Source of the DNA: Callorhinus ursinus
Taxonomy: Eukaryota > Chordata > Mammalia > Carnivora > Otariidae
DNA: 64,000 nt
Reading direction: 5' to 3'
NCBI RefSeq assembly: GCF_003265705.1
Contig: NW_020313045.1
Location: 1,195,328-1,259,327 of the forward strand
Part shown: one piece after another, positions 1 to 10,755 of the stretch
Layout: each line of letters opens with the position of its first letter
How positions within the stretch are numbered: position 1 is the stretch's first letter
Notes under the pieces: model-generated
What the model was told of the DNA's origin: nothing
The model's input: only the letters and a program-made list of their open reading frames with translations
The model's database searches: none
Position numbers and translations under genes: made by a program

Positions 1-59
1 GTAGTGGGGGGTGTGGAGTGTGGAGTGGAGGTGGAGATCAGGGGAGTTAATGCCCCCTT

Positions 60-345
60 CAATCGATGAGGGGCACATGGAAATTGGTAGAAAATGCCAC
101 ACCCCCATGGCCTTCAGAGGGCCGGCTCTTAGATGTGTCTTGCTCAGTATCTCAGAGGGTCCCCAGGGGATTGGGCCCAGTGATCCACAGAGGTAACTCA
201 CTCGCTGAAATACCTTTATTTGCTTTTCTCCGTTCCTTCTCTCTTGCTCCCTCACTGCTTCTTGAAATCAGCTCCTTGATAACCTATCTGCACCCAAATC
301 CTTGTCTCAAGCTCTGCTTTTGGGGAAACTGGAACTAAGACATGC
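60..345. repeat. Ancient LTR/LINE-like repeat end (family uncertain)
   Basis: The stretch ends in a block resembling the terminal part of an old mammalian interspersed repeat: 'CACCCAAATCCTTGTCTC' followed by 'CTGCTTTTGGGGAAACT'. Orientation and family are uncertain. Short open frames here have no recognisable domain. Confidence 0.35.
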
Positions 346-404
346 ACCTTCCTGTCCCTGTTATTGTCTGATTCACTCAAATCACTTGCCATAACCTAGA
401 ATCA

Positions 405-710
405 TTTAGTTTGTCTTGGTAGATAGCCTCCAAGAGGGCTCCCAGGGTTCTTCACCTCCTACAATGCACACTCCTATGTGTATGTGTAGGCTATGTAGCC
501 TGCCTCCCCTACATTGTGTCAGGGTTGCTTGGCATGATCCATAGAATCCAGTGGAAGCAATGGTCTGTGACATCTGAGGCTAGGTCGGAAGACATCACAC
601 TTCCACTCTGAGTACTTGAAGCACTCATTCGGGAAGCTAGCCACCATGTTGGAAGGACACACAAGCAGCCCTATAGAGAGGTCCATGCGGGAGGAGCCAA
701 GGCCAACCTG
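405..710 (+). repeat. Ancient MaLR-type LTR remnant
   Basis: Ordered blocks match what I recall of old mammalian MaLR/ERVL-type LTRs: 'ATAGAATCCAGTGGAAGCAA', then 'TCTGAGGCTAGGTCGGAAGA', then 'GCAGCCCTATAGAGAGGTCC'. It is strongly diverged with no retroviral coding sequence. The subfamily is not assigned. Confidence 0.5.
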
Positions 711-1120
711 ACCCCCGTTGGCATTTCCTTTCCCCTACACCATGTTGCCTTACTGGATGCTCCAAAGTTGGGACAGCCCCGGAGCTGCCAGCATCTCTGC
801 ACCCCACTCAGTCTCCAGTCCAGCCAGCCAGGAGTCCCCTGGAGGTGGCTGGATAGTCCCACTCCCCCCTCTCCAGAAGCGACATGGTGCTCACAAGGTC
901 AAGTCCCTGGCATCAGAGGTCTGCTCCTAGCCTTGTTCCCTCTTGTTGAGCTGTGGCCATCCCTCTTCTCTCTCTGGCCTTGGTCCCAAAGAGATACTCA
1001 GGAGCCCCTGTTGTGAGTGGGGGAGGGTTGGCATGCAGGGCTCCGAGCGCCCCCTACTCTGTCTCCCGGCTTCACCCATGGCAAACTCTACTTTCCTGTT
1101 CTATAGATTGGGGTTTCCAG
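711..1120. other. Unique DNA, no gene seen
   Basis: Moderately GC-rich, proline/serine-biased frames occur on both strands. None has a splice-supported or domain-bearing structure. I see no repeat or RNA gene here. Confidence 0.4.
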
Positions 1121-1124
1121 TAAG

Positions 1125-2035
1125 ATATCACTTGACACAACCTATAGAATCGTGGGAAAAGGAACAATATCAATTGCTGGTAAAGATGCTGAGCAACGGG
1201 AACAGTCCATCATTGCTGGTGGGAAGGCAAAGTGCTACAAACACCTTGGAAAATTTTGCAGTTTCTTAGAAACTTAAATATATAGGGGCGCCTGGGTGGC
1301 TCAGTCCATTGAGTGTCCGACTCTTGGTTTTGGCTCAGGTCGTGATCTCATGGGTGGTGGGACTGAGCCCCGCATCCGGCTCCGTGCTCAGCAGGGAGTC
1401 TGCATGAGATTTTCTCCCTCTACCCCTCCCCCTTCCCACTCATGCACTCTCTCTCTCTCTTTAAAATAAATAAATAAATCTTTTAAAAAAAGGAAAGTTA
1501 AATATATACTTACCACATGACCCAGCAATTCCCACCATAGGTATTTACCAAGGAGGGGGAAAAAAAAATTTACATAAAAATCTGTACGCACATGTTCATA
1601 GAAGCTTTATTTGGAAGAGCCAGAAAGTAGAAACAGCCTAGGTGCCCCTCATGTGGAGAATAGACAAACCGTGCTTCCTCTGTAGAATGAAATACTACTT
1701 AGCAATGAAAAGGAACGGACAACTGATGTACCCCGTGCCACAGATAAATTCTAGTGCATGGTTACCTATGTTGTTAAATAAAGTGGCTAGATCATGCAGG
1801 ATCGCATTTATACAATATTCTGGAAATGGCAAAACTCTATGGCAAGGAAACAGCCCAGTGGTCTCCAGGGGTGAGGGCCTCGAGGGACTTTGGCGGGGCC
1901 AAGGGGACTCTTCTACACCTCGACTCTGGTCGTAGTGACACAACGGTGTTTGTTACACTAGCAGGATTGCACACTCTAAGGGTGGGTTTTACGGAACGTA
2001 TATTACACCTTAATTTAGAACTTAAAAAAAATCAT
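1125..2035 (+). mobile_element. L1 3' end, split by a Can-SINE
   Basis: Sense-strand LINE-1 ORF2 tail and 3'UTR. The left part has 'CATTGCTGGTGGGAAGGCAA'; after the SINE come 'ACATGACCCAGCAATTCCCA', 'GAAGCTTTATTTGGAAGAGC' and 'GAAATACTACTTAGCAATGA', in the order seen in old mammalian L1 (L1M-type) tails. Stops and indels break the frame. The tail ends in an A-rich tract near 2025-2035. The Can-SINE at 1285-1493 is nested inside, so the L1 is the older insertion. Confidence 0.8.
1285..1493 (+). mobile_element. Can-SINE with TSD
   Basis: Full-length tRNA-derived carnivore SINE: head 'GCCTGGGTGGCTCAGT', Pol III-like internal region, CT-rich stretch, then (AATA)n and poly-A. It is flanked by imperfect 15-bp target-site duplications at 1270-1284 and 1494-1508 (14 of 15 identical), which defines both edges. 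It is inserted in an L1 tail. Confidence 0.93.
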
Positions 2036-2744
2036 CCCAAGAGAAGGTTCTGTTGTTCTAAAACAAAAGCTGGAAAATCCCCAAACTGGGGGCAATTGGA
2101 AGGTCCTCCCTGCCCCTCCCCCGCCAGTGTGGGCTCCCAGGCAGAGTCCACTGCCACCCTTCCCTGCTCTGTAATGCGGCCACGGGCTTGGCACGTGGAT
2201 CTGACACCCTGTGTCTGCACATCTGCTGAGAGACACCGGGCCTCCCCCACACCCCTGCATGGCCTCTGCTGAACAAACACTGACCCCTGCTGTCTCCTGC
2301 TGTTCCTCTTTCCCCCTAGCTTGCATTTCGGGGCCAGAAAACTCAGGTCCATGCCTAGGTCTGGGGGAGACTGGGGGGTGTGGAGTAGGGGTGCCGACAA
2401 AGAAACAAGAGCAGGCAGCTAGCCCTTCGGTGGGGGGAGTTTGTGCTGGAGCTGCTAGCCCTCCCGGAGCCCTGGGGCTGGGGCAGGGCAGAGCCCAGAC
2501 GGGGCTCCAGGGACACCCTGCTGCCTACCAGCCTTGTCCAGGTCGCCCCACCCAAGCCTGAGTGTGAGGAGGAGAAGAAGGAAGGCATCAAGGGGTTCCA
2601 CAGGTGGGGGCAACACTGGGGGACAGAGGCCACAGGCCAAGCCAGCCTGGCTGTGCTGAAGACAGCTGGCTAAGTGCTGCCCTCCTCTGGGTCTCAGTCC
2701 TCCTAGCTGTTAAGTGGGAATGCCAATCCGGGCTCTTCTACTTT
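2036..2744. other. GC-rich unique DNA, no gene seen
   Basis: Open frames of 60-148 codons overlap on both strands between 2015 and 2675, which is typical of stop-poor GC-rich non-coding DNA. None shows a domain, so I do not call a gene. Confidence 0.4.
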
Positions 2745-2900
2745 GCTCATTCATTTATTTGTGCACCAAGCACAGGCACTGTAGTGGGCTCTGGGCATGA
2801 AGGGATGCACATGGCTGCCAGGGTCCCTGGTGCCACAGAGCTCGGAGACCCACAGCGACTGGGAGGTTCACAGCAAATTGGGTACCACCGAGCTGTGGAC
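2745..2900 (-). repeat. L2 fragment, antisense
   Basis: 'CATTCATTTATTTGTGCACC' followed by 'CAGGCACTGTAGTGGGCTCT' resembles the reverse complement of the LINE-2 3' end. It is diverged and the right edge is uncertain. Confidence 0.5.
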
Positions 2901-3195
2901 ATGCTCAGGCCCAGTCTACCGGAAAGGCTTGGAATTGGTCTTGGAATTTCCTCCCTCCTGGAGATGAGCCAGTGAACACCGTGAGGTTAGGCTGGCTGGG
3001 AGCTGGGAGAATGGGGTAGGGAACAAGAGAGATTCTGGACTTCTCTGGCAGCTTCTCCCTGACCCTCCATCCTGGAGGCCCCTGAACCTACCCTTGGATG
3101 CTCATTCAGATCAGCTGACACCAGCCCTGGCCCCGGCTACCTCTGGGCTGATCGTGTCCAGGGAAAGAGGAGGTCCATGGAGCCAGGGACAGTGT
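2901..3195. other. Unique DNA
   Basis: No repeat, RNA gene or convincing exon is visible between the L2 remnant and the TG-rich tract. Confidence 0.35.
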
Positions 3196-3605
3196 GACCG
3201 AGACTGTGTGCTTGTGTATGTGTGCTTGCACACGCGGATGTTTGCATGTGTGTACCTGTGCGTGTGGGCGGGCATACGTGTAAGCGCTTGCAGATGCGTG
3301 CTGTGGGCTTGCCTGTACGTACTCCCGTGTCTGCATGTCTGTAAGGATGAGTGGACACAGTCGTGTGGATCTCCGTGTGCCCACACTGTGGCAGATGTAT
3401 GTGGGTGTGTGTGTGTCTATGTGTATGCAGGTGTGTGCGTGACATTGCAACCCGCATGTGCCTCTGTGTTGTGTGCGTGCATGGCCTTATGTCCGTGTTT
3501 CTGGACCTGCCTGTACACGCTAGGTGTCTGTGGATCTGTGAGGGGATGTGTGCCGTGTGTGTTGGTAAGTACACGGGTGTGCACGTGTGTGCGCATGGTG
3601 GGGGC
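3196..3605. repeat. Degenerate TG-rich low-complexity tract
   Basis: About 400 bp dominated by TGTG, TGCATG and CACACG words on the plus strand with no fixed unit length. It is probably a decayed (TG)n expansion. Stop codons are scarce, so frames of 90-218 codons run through it on both strands. They encode only Cys/Val/His/Thr-rich low-complexity peptides and should not be read as genes. Confidence 0.75.
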
Positions 3606-4335
3606 CGAGCTACCTGGGTCCACATCCCCTCTCAACGCCCCAGCGCCCTTGTCTGAGGAGGGGCTGCTTCCTCAGCTGCCACAGGCCGAGATCCCAGGCG
3701 AGCACATGGGTGCCTGCTTCAGGGGGCAAAGCCAGAGCCTCCCCAGGTGACACAGCCGCCCGGGGCAGGGAAGGGCCAGGCCGGGCCCTGTCGGCCAGGC
3801 ACTGATGAGCTCCCTTCATGTGGTAGCTTGGGCCTATTTCTGTCTTGTTTGGTTCATCCTGGCCGGGTGTTCCCGTCCAATGATGCCCTGTTTCTCCACC
3901 CGCCTATTTCAGCTAAGGAATGTGCTGTTTGTGTCTCAAGCAGAAAACCGAAAACCCCCATTATGGTTAGCTGTCCTGCGGCTTCGAGCAGCCACTCATT
4001 TACTTAGCTTTCTCCTACTCTATATTTGTCGACGGATGACATGTTGAATTTGGAAGGCATGGGTTGGGGGGACCAGAGCCTCTTTGGGGAGGCTAGGGCA
4101 TCATCCCAGGCCTCCCCTCTGTCCAACACACATTTGGCTTCTTTGCTAGGGGGAGCTGCCCTTTCTGTCCACCCCCCACCCCCCAGACCTGGCCTGGCTC
4201 CCCCAGACCCTTCGGCCTCAGTGTTGTTGTCCGAGCTGGCCCTCCCCTGACCCTGTTGGCCTCAGCTGCAAGCCCCCTGCCCCCCACAGCAGTTTCTGGA
4301 ACCCCACTCCACACACCCAGAGCAGTGTGGGGGCA
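3606..4335. other. Unique DNA, no gene seen
   Basis: Mixed-composition DNA with short unconvincing frames. No repeat family was recognised. Confidence 0.35.
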
Positions 4336-4339
4336 GTTA

Positions 4340-4465
4340 GGGTGCAGGATCTAGAGCAAAACTATCTGGTCTAAACCTTGGCTCAGCCATCAACTGGCTA
4401 GGTTACTCGAGTGAGTTATTTATCTTCTTTGTTTTGCCACCCCTTCATCCACGAAGCGGGAGTCA
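4340..4465 (+). repeat. MIR SINE fragment
   Basis: 'TTGGCTCAGCCATCAACTGG' followed by 'GAGTGAGTTATTTATCTTCT' matches the order of the MIR core ('GGCTCTGCCACTTACTAGCT', then 'TTACTTAACCTCTC'). It is diverged. Confidence 0.6.
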
Positions 4466-4639
4466 TTCTCCATTTCTTTGGTTTTAAGACACATTGTCAC
4501 ACTCTGACATTGGCCTTACAATTAATAGTGTGGCATTGTTCCCTTGGTTACTTTTTTCTCTGACTTAATGAAACATGAACTAATGGTGTGGTTGCTAATC
4601 GACGGTGTTTAGGATTCTCTGGAATCAGCTCGTAGTACT

Positions 4640-4860
4640 CTAACTGATGGCACATTCAAATTAAGATAATTTGAGGAGGTTTTAATAAAGGGACACAAAG
4701 GTGTGAGTGGGATGTAAGGAAACCACAGGCCATAGTGAGATACCTGGGACTAGTAATTCACATTTATGAATCCAGACCTCAAAAAGGAGATTGGGGGGGG
4801 GGTTACCAGAAGCTTCAGGAGAGAGTTGGTTCTGAGGGATCTTGCTGGCAGTGACTTTCA
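4640..4860 (+). repeat. Ancient repeat, 5' part (family shared with 15.7 and 54.7 kb)
   Basis: 'GGTTTTAATAAAGGGACACA' followed by 'AAGGTGTGAGTGGGATGTAA' and 'CATAGTGAGATACCTGG' resembles the loci at 15712-16545 and 54655-55560. Together they suggest an old dispersed family that I cannot name with confidence. It includes a G-run at 4794-4802. Confidence 0.4.
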
Positions 4861-4904
4861 GTGGTAGTTGGTCGGGGCAGGGGGTGCACAGCCATCCCAA
4901 GGCA

Positions 4905-5085
4905 GGCTACTGGCTCCACCATTTATTAACTGTGATTTGGAGCAAGTTATTTAATTTGTCTGTGCCTCACTTTGCTCATCTGCAAAATGGGCATAATGAT
5001 GGTTCCTACCTCAGAGGATTGTTGTCAGACTTAAGTAAAAATACATCAAGTGTTTAGAACACATCTGTAAAGACTGCCTATTATG
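4905..5085 (+). repeat. MIR SINE
   Basis: Clear MIR order: 'ACCATTTATTAACTGTGATT', 'CAAGTTATTTAATTTGTCTG', 'TCATCTGCAAAATGGGCATA', 'CTACCTCAGAGGATTGTTGT'. Confidence 0.85.
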
Positions 5086-6740
5086 ATCATCATCATTTCA
5101 GTAATAATACCTGGAGCATCTCTTTCTGCCTTGGGCCACATCCTATCTCCAAAACTGACACTCCACTGTCCTGTCTCTTCGGTGAACTACTGGTCTCTCT
5201 GTTGTTTGTTGCTTGCCACCAGAAAACCCTAACTCTCTGGTGACAGCAGTGAAACAGGATCAGGTCAGGGTCACCTCCCAGCAGGTACTAGTGATAAACA
5301 GTCACCGCTTCCTGATGAATGTCAGCCCCGCGCCCCATCCCACCCTACTCAGCCCCCGCAGGACTAAGAGCTCAGATGGCAAGCTACCACGGAGAGTCTC
5401 TAATTGACGGGGAGGTGGAGGTCAAGAGCCTTGTCCCTTCCAATTTCCCCTTCCTCCACATGCCAGCACTAGAACTGAGAGTTCTAGAATCTTCTAGAAC
5501 AGTAGTTCCCTGAGAGTTGCGTCCACAGCCCACTTTGGCCAGACCAAAGCCCCCAGACCATCTATCTCATCCTATCCCACTGCGGGAGGGAAAGAGAGGG
5601 CGGCGATTAACGCGAGGAGCCCCGTGGGAGCACTTGAGGGAGTCCGCACACCCATCTGCTACAGAAATAAGGGCACAGGGGTGATTCATAACCAAACTGC
5701 AACACCTACATGTTTCAGAGTCTAGTAGTTATTGGAAAATGATAGGCCCCACACTCTGCTGGTGCAAATATGCATCCCTACATGCTGTGGGGTTAACCAA
5801 CAGCCCACCACAAGCTGCGCTGATGACGAGGGAACCAAACCAACAGCGATTCATAATTAAAACATAACAGCAGGGACTACAAACCAGGAGCAGCCCGAGG
5901 CAGCCCCGATGGTGCCCGGACCTCTCGCGGAGGACGTCGCGGCCTGTGGCAACATGTGGTAGCATTTTGCGATGCTGCCAAGTGTTGCATGGCCGCCTGA
6001 CTTCTTAGCCAAATGCTGAATCAAGTCTTCGAGAAACTTCTAACGTGCTAATTTTCCTGTATAATGACCAAATTTTAGCAACCCTCGGTGACTCACTGGA
6101 TCTATTAGTGAGTGGCCATTTGTTTATAGAATTGTGTTTCATTTGCTGAAGAAAGACTGCTTTGAGGAAAAAAAAGTCACTGTTTCTGGGATCTTGCATT
6201 TTAGGGAAAACAGCCGTCATGTGAAAGTCAAAGGACCTGGGTTCGAGACCTAGTGATGTACAGTCTGAGCCTCAACGTCTCTGGAAATCATTGTGGACTG
6301 TCCTATGGGCTTTAACAGGCTGGTTTCGCTGCGCTGAGCAGAGAGGTGACATACTTGGCCCACGAGGAGCTTGGCATCGCCCTGCAGTGGGGATCTCACG
6401 GTGGGTGGGGGGGAACCGCAGGACCGAGGGATTCAACGGCTCAGTACATTTTTGAGAACCCCATGCTCTGTGTCTCTCTGCTCTGTCTTCCTTGGCATGG
6501 CTTCCTCCTCGGCGTGTTATTCCGAGAAGCAAATGTACAAGGATGTTATCAGGGAACTGCCTTAGAGAGAAGCTGGAGACACAGCTGGGCAAGGCTGAGG
6601 CAAGTTTGAGTGGAAACGCCCTGGAGTGCCTGCAAGTCAAGGGAAGGGTCAACCAGGCTGTGGGGGAATCCTAGGGCCACGGTCGCCAAGTTCCCCTAGA
6701 TGCAGCCCGCCTTGGTGACCCTGCTACATCCATTCATTGG
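5086..6740. other. Mostly unique DNA
   Basis: No gene is recognised. The block around 5190-5260 looks like an LTR end ('TGTTTGTTGCTTGCCACCAG'). The part at 5590-5960 has scattered CpGs but no island. A weak MIR-like stretch lies near 6225-6290. Frames up to 126 codons on the minus strand at 6272-6652 lack domains. Confidence 0.35.
5482..5499. promoter_or_regulatory. Four-unit heat-shock-element-like dyad
   Basis: TTCTAGAATCTTCTAGAA reads as TTCnnGAAnnTTCnnGAA, four alternating nGAAn units in perfect 5-bp register. It sits in a 20-bp perfect dyad (5481-5500). This is the consensus arrangement for HSF binding. No gene start is visible next to it, so function is inference. Confidence 0.45.
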
Positions 6741-6742
6741 CC

Positions 6743-7200
6743 GGAAAGGCAGAGAAAGGAGGCGTGGTCTCAGTGCAAAGGTAGAGAAGGGAGGCGTGGT
6801 CTCAGTGCAAAGGTAAAGAAGGGAGGCGTGGTCTCTGCGAAGGTGGAGACAGGGGAGACGTGGTCTCAGTGCAAAGGCAGAGAAGGGAGGCGTGGTCTCA
6901 GTGTAAGGGCAGAGACGAGGGAGGCGTGGTCTCAGTGCAAAGGCAGAGAAGGGAGGCGTGGTCTCAGTGTAAAGGCAGAGACGAGGGAGGCGTGGTCTCA
7001 GTGCAAAGGCAGAGAAGGGAGGCGTGGTCTCAGNNNNNNNNNNGAGGCGTGGTCTCAGTGCAAAGGCAGAGAAGGGAGGCGTGGTCTCAGGGCAAAGGTA
7101 GAAACAAGGGAGGCGTGGTCTCAGTGTAAAGGCAGAGGAGGGAGGCGTGGTCTCAGGGCAAAGGCAGAGACAAGGGAGGCGCGGTCTCAGTGCAAAGGCG
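6743..7200. repeat. Minisatellite, alternating 32/34-bp units, with assembly gap
   Basis: Tandem array with core 'GGAGGCGTGGTCTCAGTGCA'. Units ending in 'GCAGAGAAGG' are 32 bp and units ending in 'GCAGAGACGAGGG' are 34 bp. They alternate in the centre to form 66-bp dimers. Because 66 is divisible by three, reading frames stay open through the array and give spurious frames of 89 and 138 codons. Ten Ns at 7034-7043 interrupt it, so the copy number is unknown. Confidence 0.92.
7034..7043. other. Assembly gap (10 N)
   Basis: Ten consecutive Ns lie inside the minisatellite. The round size suggests a placeholder rather than a measured length, as expected where tandem copies collapse. Confidence 0.97.
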
Positions 7201-8629
7201 GACGCGGATTTCTGAATGCAGCAGCTGCAGCCCTTGAACAGTGAAGGTCCCTGTGGTCACAGGTCTGCAGGGGAGACCTGCCACCGAGCTTTTCAGCATG
7301 CTGAAAAACACTCTCCAGGGCATACCTGATGGCCTTGGGGGATGGTGTGCCCATCCGAGCCCCTCACGGCACAGAATCCTCAGGCGGGTCTTCTGGCCTC
7401 CATAGATCCATTTCAGCATGCCCGCTCCCCTCCAATTTCCATTCCTCCTTCTGCCACCTGCCAGGGCACCTCGAGCACTGCCGCTTTGCTGGGAGTCAGA
7501 CTGGGTGTTCTCTAATCACCAAGCTGCTGAGCCCCTCCACTCCATCAGCCTCAGAGGCAACGTGGGCCTTCACCCTACTTATGGGCTCCCAATAGAAGCA
7601 CTCATTGCCTTGTGAGGGAGAGGCTGCTATGGTATCGCCCAGCACAGAGGAAGCACCAAGGGGAAGGGCACGCTGCCCCTACAAGCCCCGAGGGCCCAAG
7701 GAATCCAGCCATCCAGGTCCCCATTCCACCTTTCAGGATCCTGGGTTTCCCCAACCAGGGCCCTGGCCTTTGCATAATAGAGCAGCCCTGGTGTTGCAAT
7801 CAGACATATCTGGAGTGTTCCAGGGCAGGTGATAAGGGCCTCTTTGTGAGCTGCCCCCAAGGCCCTCTGATGCTCACACTTGCTATTAACCGCCCGCAAG
7901 TAGCCCTCAGTCTCTCATTATCCGTCTACAGGCTGCGGGGGTCAACACAACTTAGCATGAACCAGCTGGCTCCGCTGTCTTTGTGGGCATTGCTCACCTC
8001 GCATTTTTCCAATGCCTGCACCATTGTACTTGCCACAGCATCCCCCCCACCAGGACATTTCTCCAGGTCATCCCTGGGGAAATCCTGAGCCACTGAGCTG
8101 CCTCTTTGCATCAGGGATTATCGGGTTCCACCCACAGACCGGGACAGCATCCGCTTCTCTGACCAGGGGTTGGGCGAGCCAGTCCCAAATCCACCTCTCA
8201 CCACATCTTTCCTCCGGCTGCTCCTGGGACTGCAGGAGTCAGTCTCTGAACAGCAAGTGCCCAAGGGAATGAGAGAGCAAAGGAACGCTGGCGAAACATC
8301 CAGCACTGCCATGCAAAGTGCACATGGCTTGACAAGGTCATCACGGAGAGCTTAGAGGATCGTGCCTGAGCTGTTGTCCCGGCCACACACAGTCATTGGC
8401 TGGGAGCAGCTGGTGGGAAGCATGACTTTGGCACAAAGGTGGTGAAGGGTTTTAGGGCAGACAGGACATACGCTCATCTCTAGAGCAGCGAGAATCCTGC
8501 AGAATGCCATGTGCTGACCAGCTCTGAGAAGCCAAGTCTTGTCCTGGACCAGAGAATGGGAAGGAGGGGTCCTGAACGGTATCTGTGCTATCATCGTGCT
8601 GGGAAAGGTGCTTAGGAAGAACATAACCT
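7201..8629. other. Unique DNA, no gene seen
   Basis: About 1.4 kb without a recognised repeat. Frames up to 158 codons (plus strand, 7612-8088) overlap open frames on the other strand and have no recognisable domain. I cannot exclude a non-coding transcript. Confidence 0.35.
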
Positions 8630-8760
8630 CTTCTTACAGACAGGGTTACAGGGGTCTAGGGTGAAGATAGGAGAGCCATGCCCAGGGTCTCACTGTGAAC
8701 TAAGGCAGAGACAGGACTGGGACCCAGGCAGACTCTTCCAGAGCAGCTTACACACATCCT
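8630..8760 (-). repeat. MIR fragment, antisense
   Basis: 'TTACAGACAGGGTTACAGGG' and 'CAGGACTGGGACCCAGGCAG' follow the reverse-complement MIR order ('GATGAGGAAACTGAGGC', then 'GGGATTCGAACCCAGG'). It is diverged. Confidence 0.5.
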
Positions 8761-9477
8761 GTCCCAGGAAATCTGCCATGCCCAGGGCTGAGCCAAGCCA
8801 GGGAACTGAGCCCTGCTCCGACTGGGCTGGCCTGGTGCAAGCCCTTTCCTTTTCAGAATTCTCGGCAGGACTGGCCATTTGGGTTTCCAGCGCTCCACCC
8901 GGGCTCCAGCTACTTCTCCCTGGACTGTGGATCAGCACCTAGGAGTGAATTCACAGCCAACCCTGGTGAGATATTTTTAGAGCAATTAAACATAGCAATA
9001 ACTCCTCACCTTCTCTTAAGGCTCATTTCCTATTTCTCTATTAAAAGGAATAAAACCCATCCTGGAAGGCTGCCCGACACCCTTTTTGGGGAAGGAGGTG
9101 GAACCGGACGCCGGGCAGTGCTGGCCAAGGTCAGATGGAGTTTGCCTGTGAATACTTCACGCCTCTTGTCTGATGGATCAGCTCTGCACTCCCCCCACCC
9201 CACTCCCTGCCTCAGCTGGCTCTCTAGAAGCCACTGAGTTCCTACTGCTGTGACCTGGGCATTATGTCCATGTCATACAGACCTCCTAAATCACCTCTAC
9301 CTTCCTATAGCCCTGCCAATAAGTCTACCCCTGGGCATTTTCTCTCCTTGGCTAAGCAGGGGTTTAATTCCACATTTCCACATTGATTCTCGTGGGTTAT
9401 CTTTCTGTCTAAAGCCACCTGCTTTAAAACAGAAATACCCGTAGAAAGAAGACCCAAGGTCAGAGCGACTAGGTTGG
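8761..9477. other. Unique DNA
   Basis: No repeat or gene is recognised. The AT-rich stretch at 8960-9050 ('AGAGCAATTAAACATAGCAA') stands out from its GC-richer flanks and could be a small conserved element. Conservation cannot be seen from one sequence. Confidence 0.35.
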
Positions 9478-9625
9478 GACAGAGTGTTGAACCTGGGTGT
9501 AGACTCTTGTATCTGCCATTTATAAACTGAGTCATCAAGCAAATCACTTCCCCTTTACGATCAGTTGTCTTTATAGGAGAGAGCTCCTGGAGCTCTTACA
9601 AAGATCCGATTAAACATGGTTTGGA
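9478..9625 (+). repeat. MIR fragment
   Basis: 'TGTATCTGCCATTTATAAAC' then 'TCAAGCAAATCACTTCCCCT' and 'AGATCCGATTAAACATGG' follow the MIR order with decay. Confidence 0.5.
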
Positions 9626-9654
9626 AAAACTGCTTTAGAAGCTGTGAAGTTGTA

Positions 9655-9960
9655 TGAGTCGGATTAGGTTAGGTTGTACCCTAGTAACAAACCCTGAAAT
9701 TTCAGTGGCTTAACACGGAATTATTTCTCTCTCATGCTGAGTTCCATCTTTTGGCTTCACGATCTCAAATCATGGCTTCCCAAGCCAGAGGTGTGAGGTC
9801 TGGAGAGTCCACACCAACCTTTAGATGCTTTGAACCTGAAATGACACTGGTCACTTCCACACACAGCGCATTGGTCAGAATGAGGACGTGGCTCTGCAAA
9901 GAGGCTGGGGAGGGGAGGTTATTTGGTGAGCTGTCGGCATCTCTGCCGCAAAAAGACTCC
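9655..9960 (-). repeat. Ancient LTR-like repeat
   Basis: Starts with 'CCTAGTAACAAACCCTGAAA' and 'TTCAGTGGCTTAACACGGAA', a pattern shared with the copies at 20975 and 23885 ('GTGTAACAAAAC' followed by 'AGTGGCTT'). It ends with 'TTGGTCAGAATGAGGACGTG'. Family name and edges are uncertain. Confidence 0.4.
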
Positions 9961-10533
9961 TACAATTAAGAGGGATTGTTATTATTATTTGCCAGAGCAA
10001 CTTCCTGTGTCTCTAGCCCGTTTTTATTGGGAGCAGGAGCAGGGGTGGTGGGGCTGTGAAGTTGCCTATGGAACAGGATGAAGGTCGTGCATGCTCAGGG
10101 CAACAGGGAAGGAGCCAAAGAAAAAGTTGGGTGTGCAGACAGCGGGTGAGGGACAGCGGCCCACCTGGATTGCGTTCTCTGCAAGATTGAAGCTGGTCCT
10201 GGACCGAGGGGCATAGCTGCCTCCTGCCCAGCACCAGGTCACCACCATCCATTGGCTCCTGCCCAGGGTCTCAGTGACATTCCCTGGGTCCCTGCCGAGG
10301 CCAGCCAGGATCCCTTAGTTCTCAAATTATCTGTGGCTAGAGATCAGCTGTGTTTCTAATCCCTGACCTGGGGTGGACTTCTATAGGAGATGATAAAAGA
10401 GAATGACTAGAGAAGTTGCCCAATCCAGAAATTAATCTAGAAAACAACAACAAGAGCCCTGCCTGAAATACTCTAGAAAAGAACCCTGTAAATACAAAAT
10501 CACTTGGAAGATATTCTAGAAGAAAAAAAAAAA
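9961..10533. other. Unique DNA
   Basis: No gene or clear repeat. An AT-rich stretch with repeated 'TCTAGA' words lies at 10430-10535, just before the Can-SINE. Confidence 0.35.
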
Positions 10534-10755
10534 GCTAGGACCCTTGGGTGCCTCAGTTGGTGAAGCATCTGACTCTTGATTTTGGCTCAGGTCATGATCT
10601 CGGGGTCATGAGATCGAACCCCCATGTCCTGCTCTGTGCTCAGCAGGGAGCCTGCTTAAAACTTTCTCTCCCTCTGCTCCATCCCAAGCTAAAAAAAAAA
10701 AATAAAATCATCAAAAAAAAAAAAAGAAAGAGAAAGAAAGAAATCTAAATAAAAT
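10534..10755 (+). mobile_element. Can-SINE
   Basis: Diverged copy with 'TGGGTGCCTCAGTTGGTGAA', 'GGCTCAGGTCATGATCTCGG', 'CTCAGCAGGGAGCCTGCTTA' and a long A-rich tail. TSDs are not clear because both flanks are A-rich, so the end may be off by tens of bases. Confidence 0.88.

Noticed and set aside
3094..3750. 218-codon plus-strand frame rich in Cys and Val
   Set aside because: It is encoded by degenerate TG repeats that lack stops. Minus-strand frames of 91-162 codons overlap it.
6828..7244. 138-codon plus-strand frame of repeated 22-residue units
   Set aside because: It is the translation of the 66-bp minisatellite dimer, crosses the N gap and has no other coding signal.
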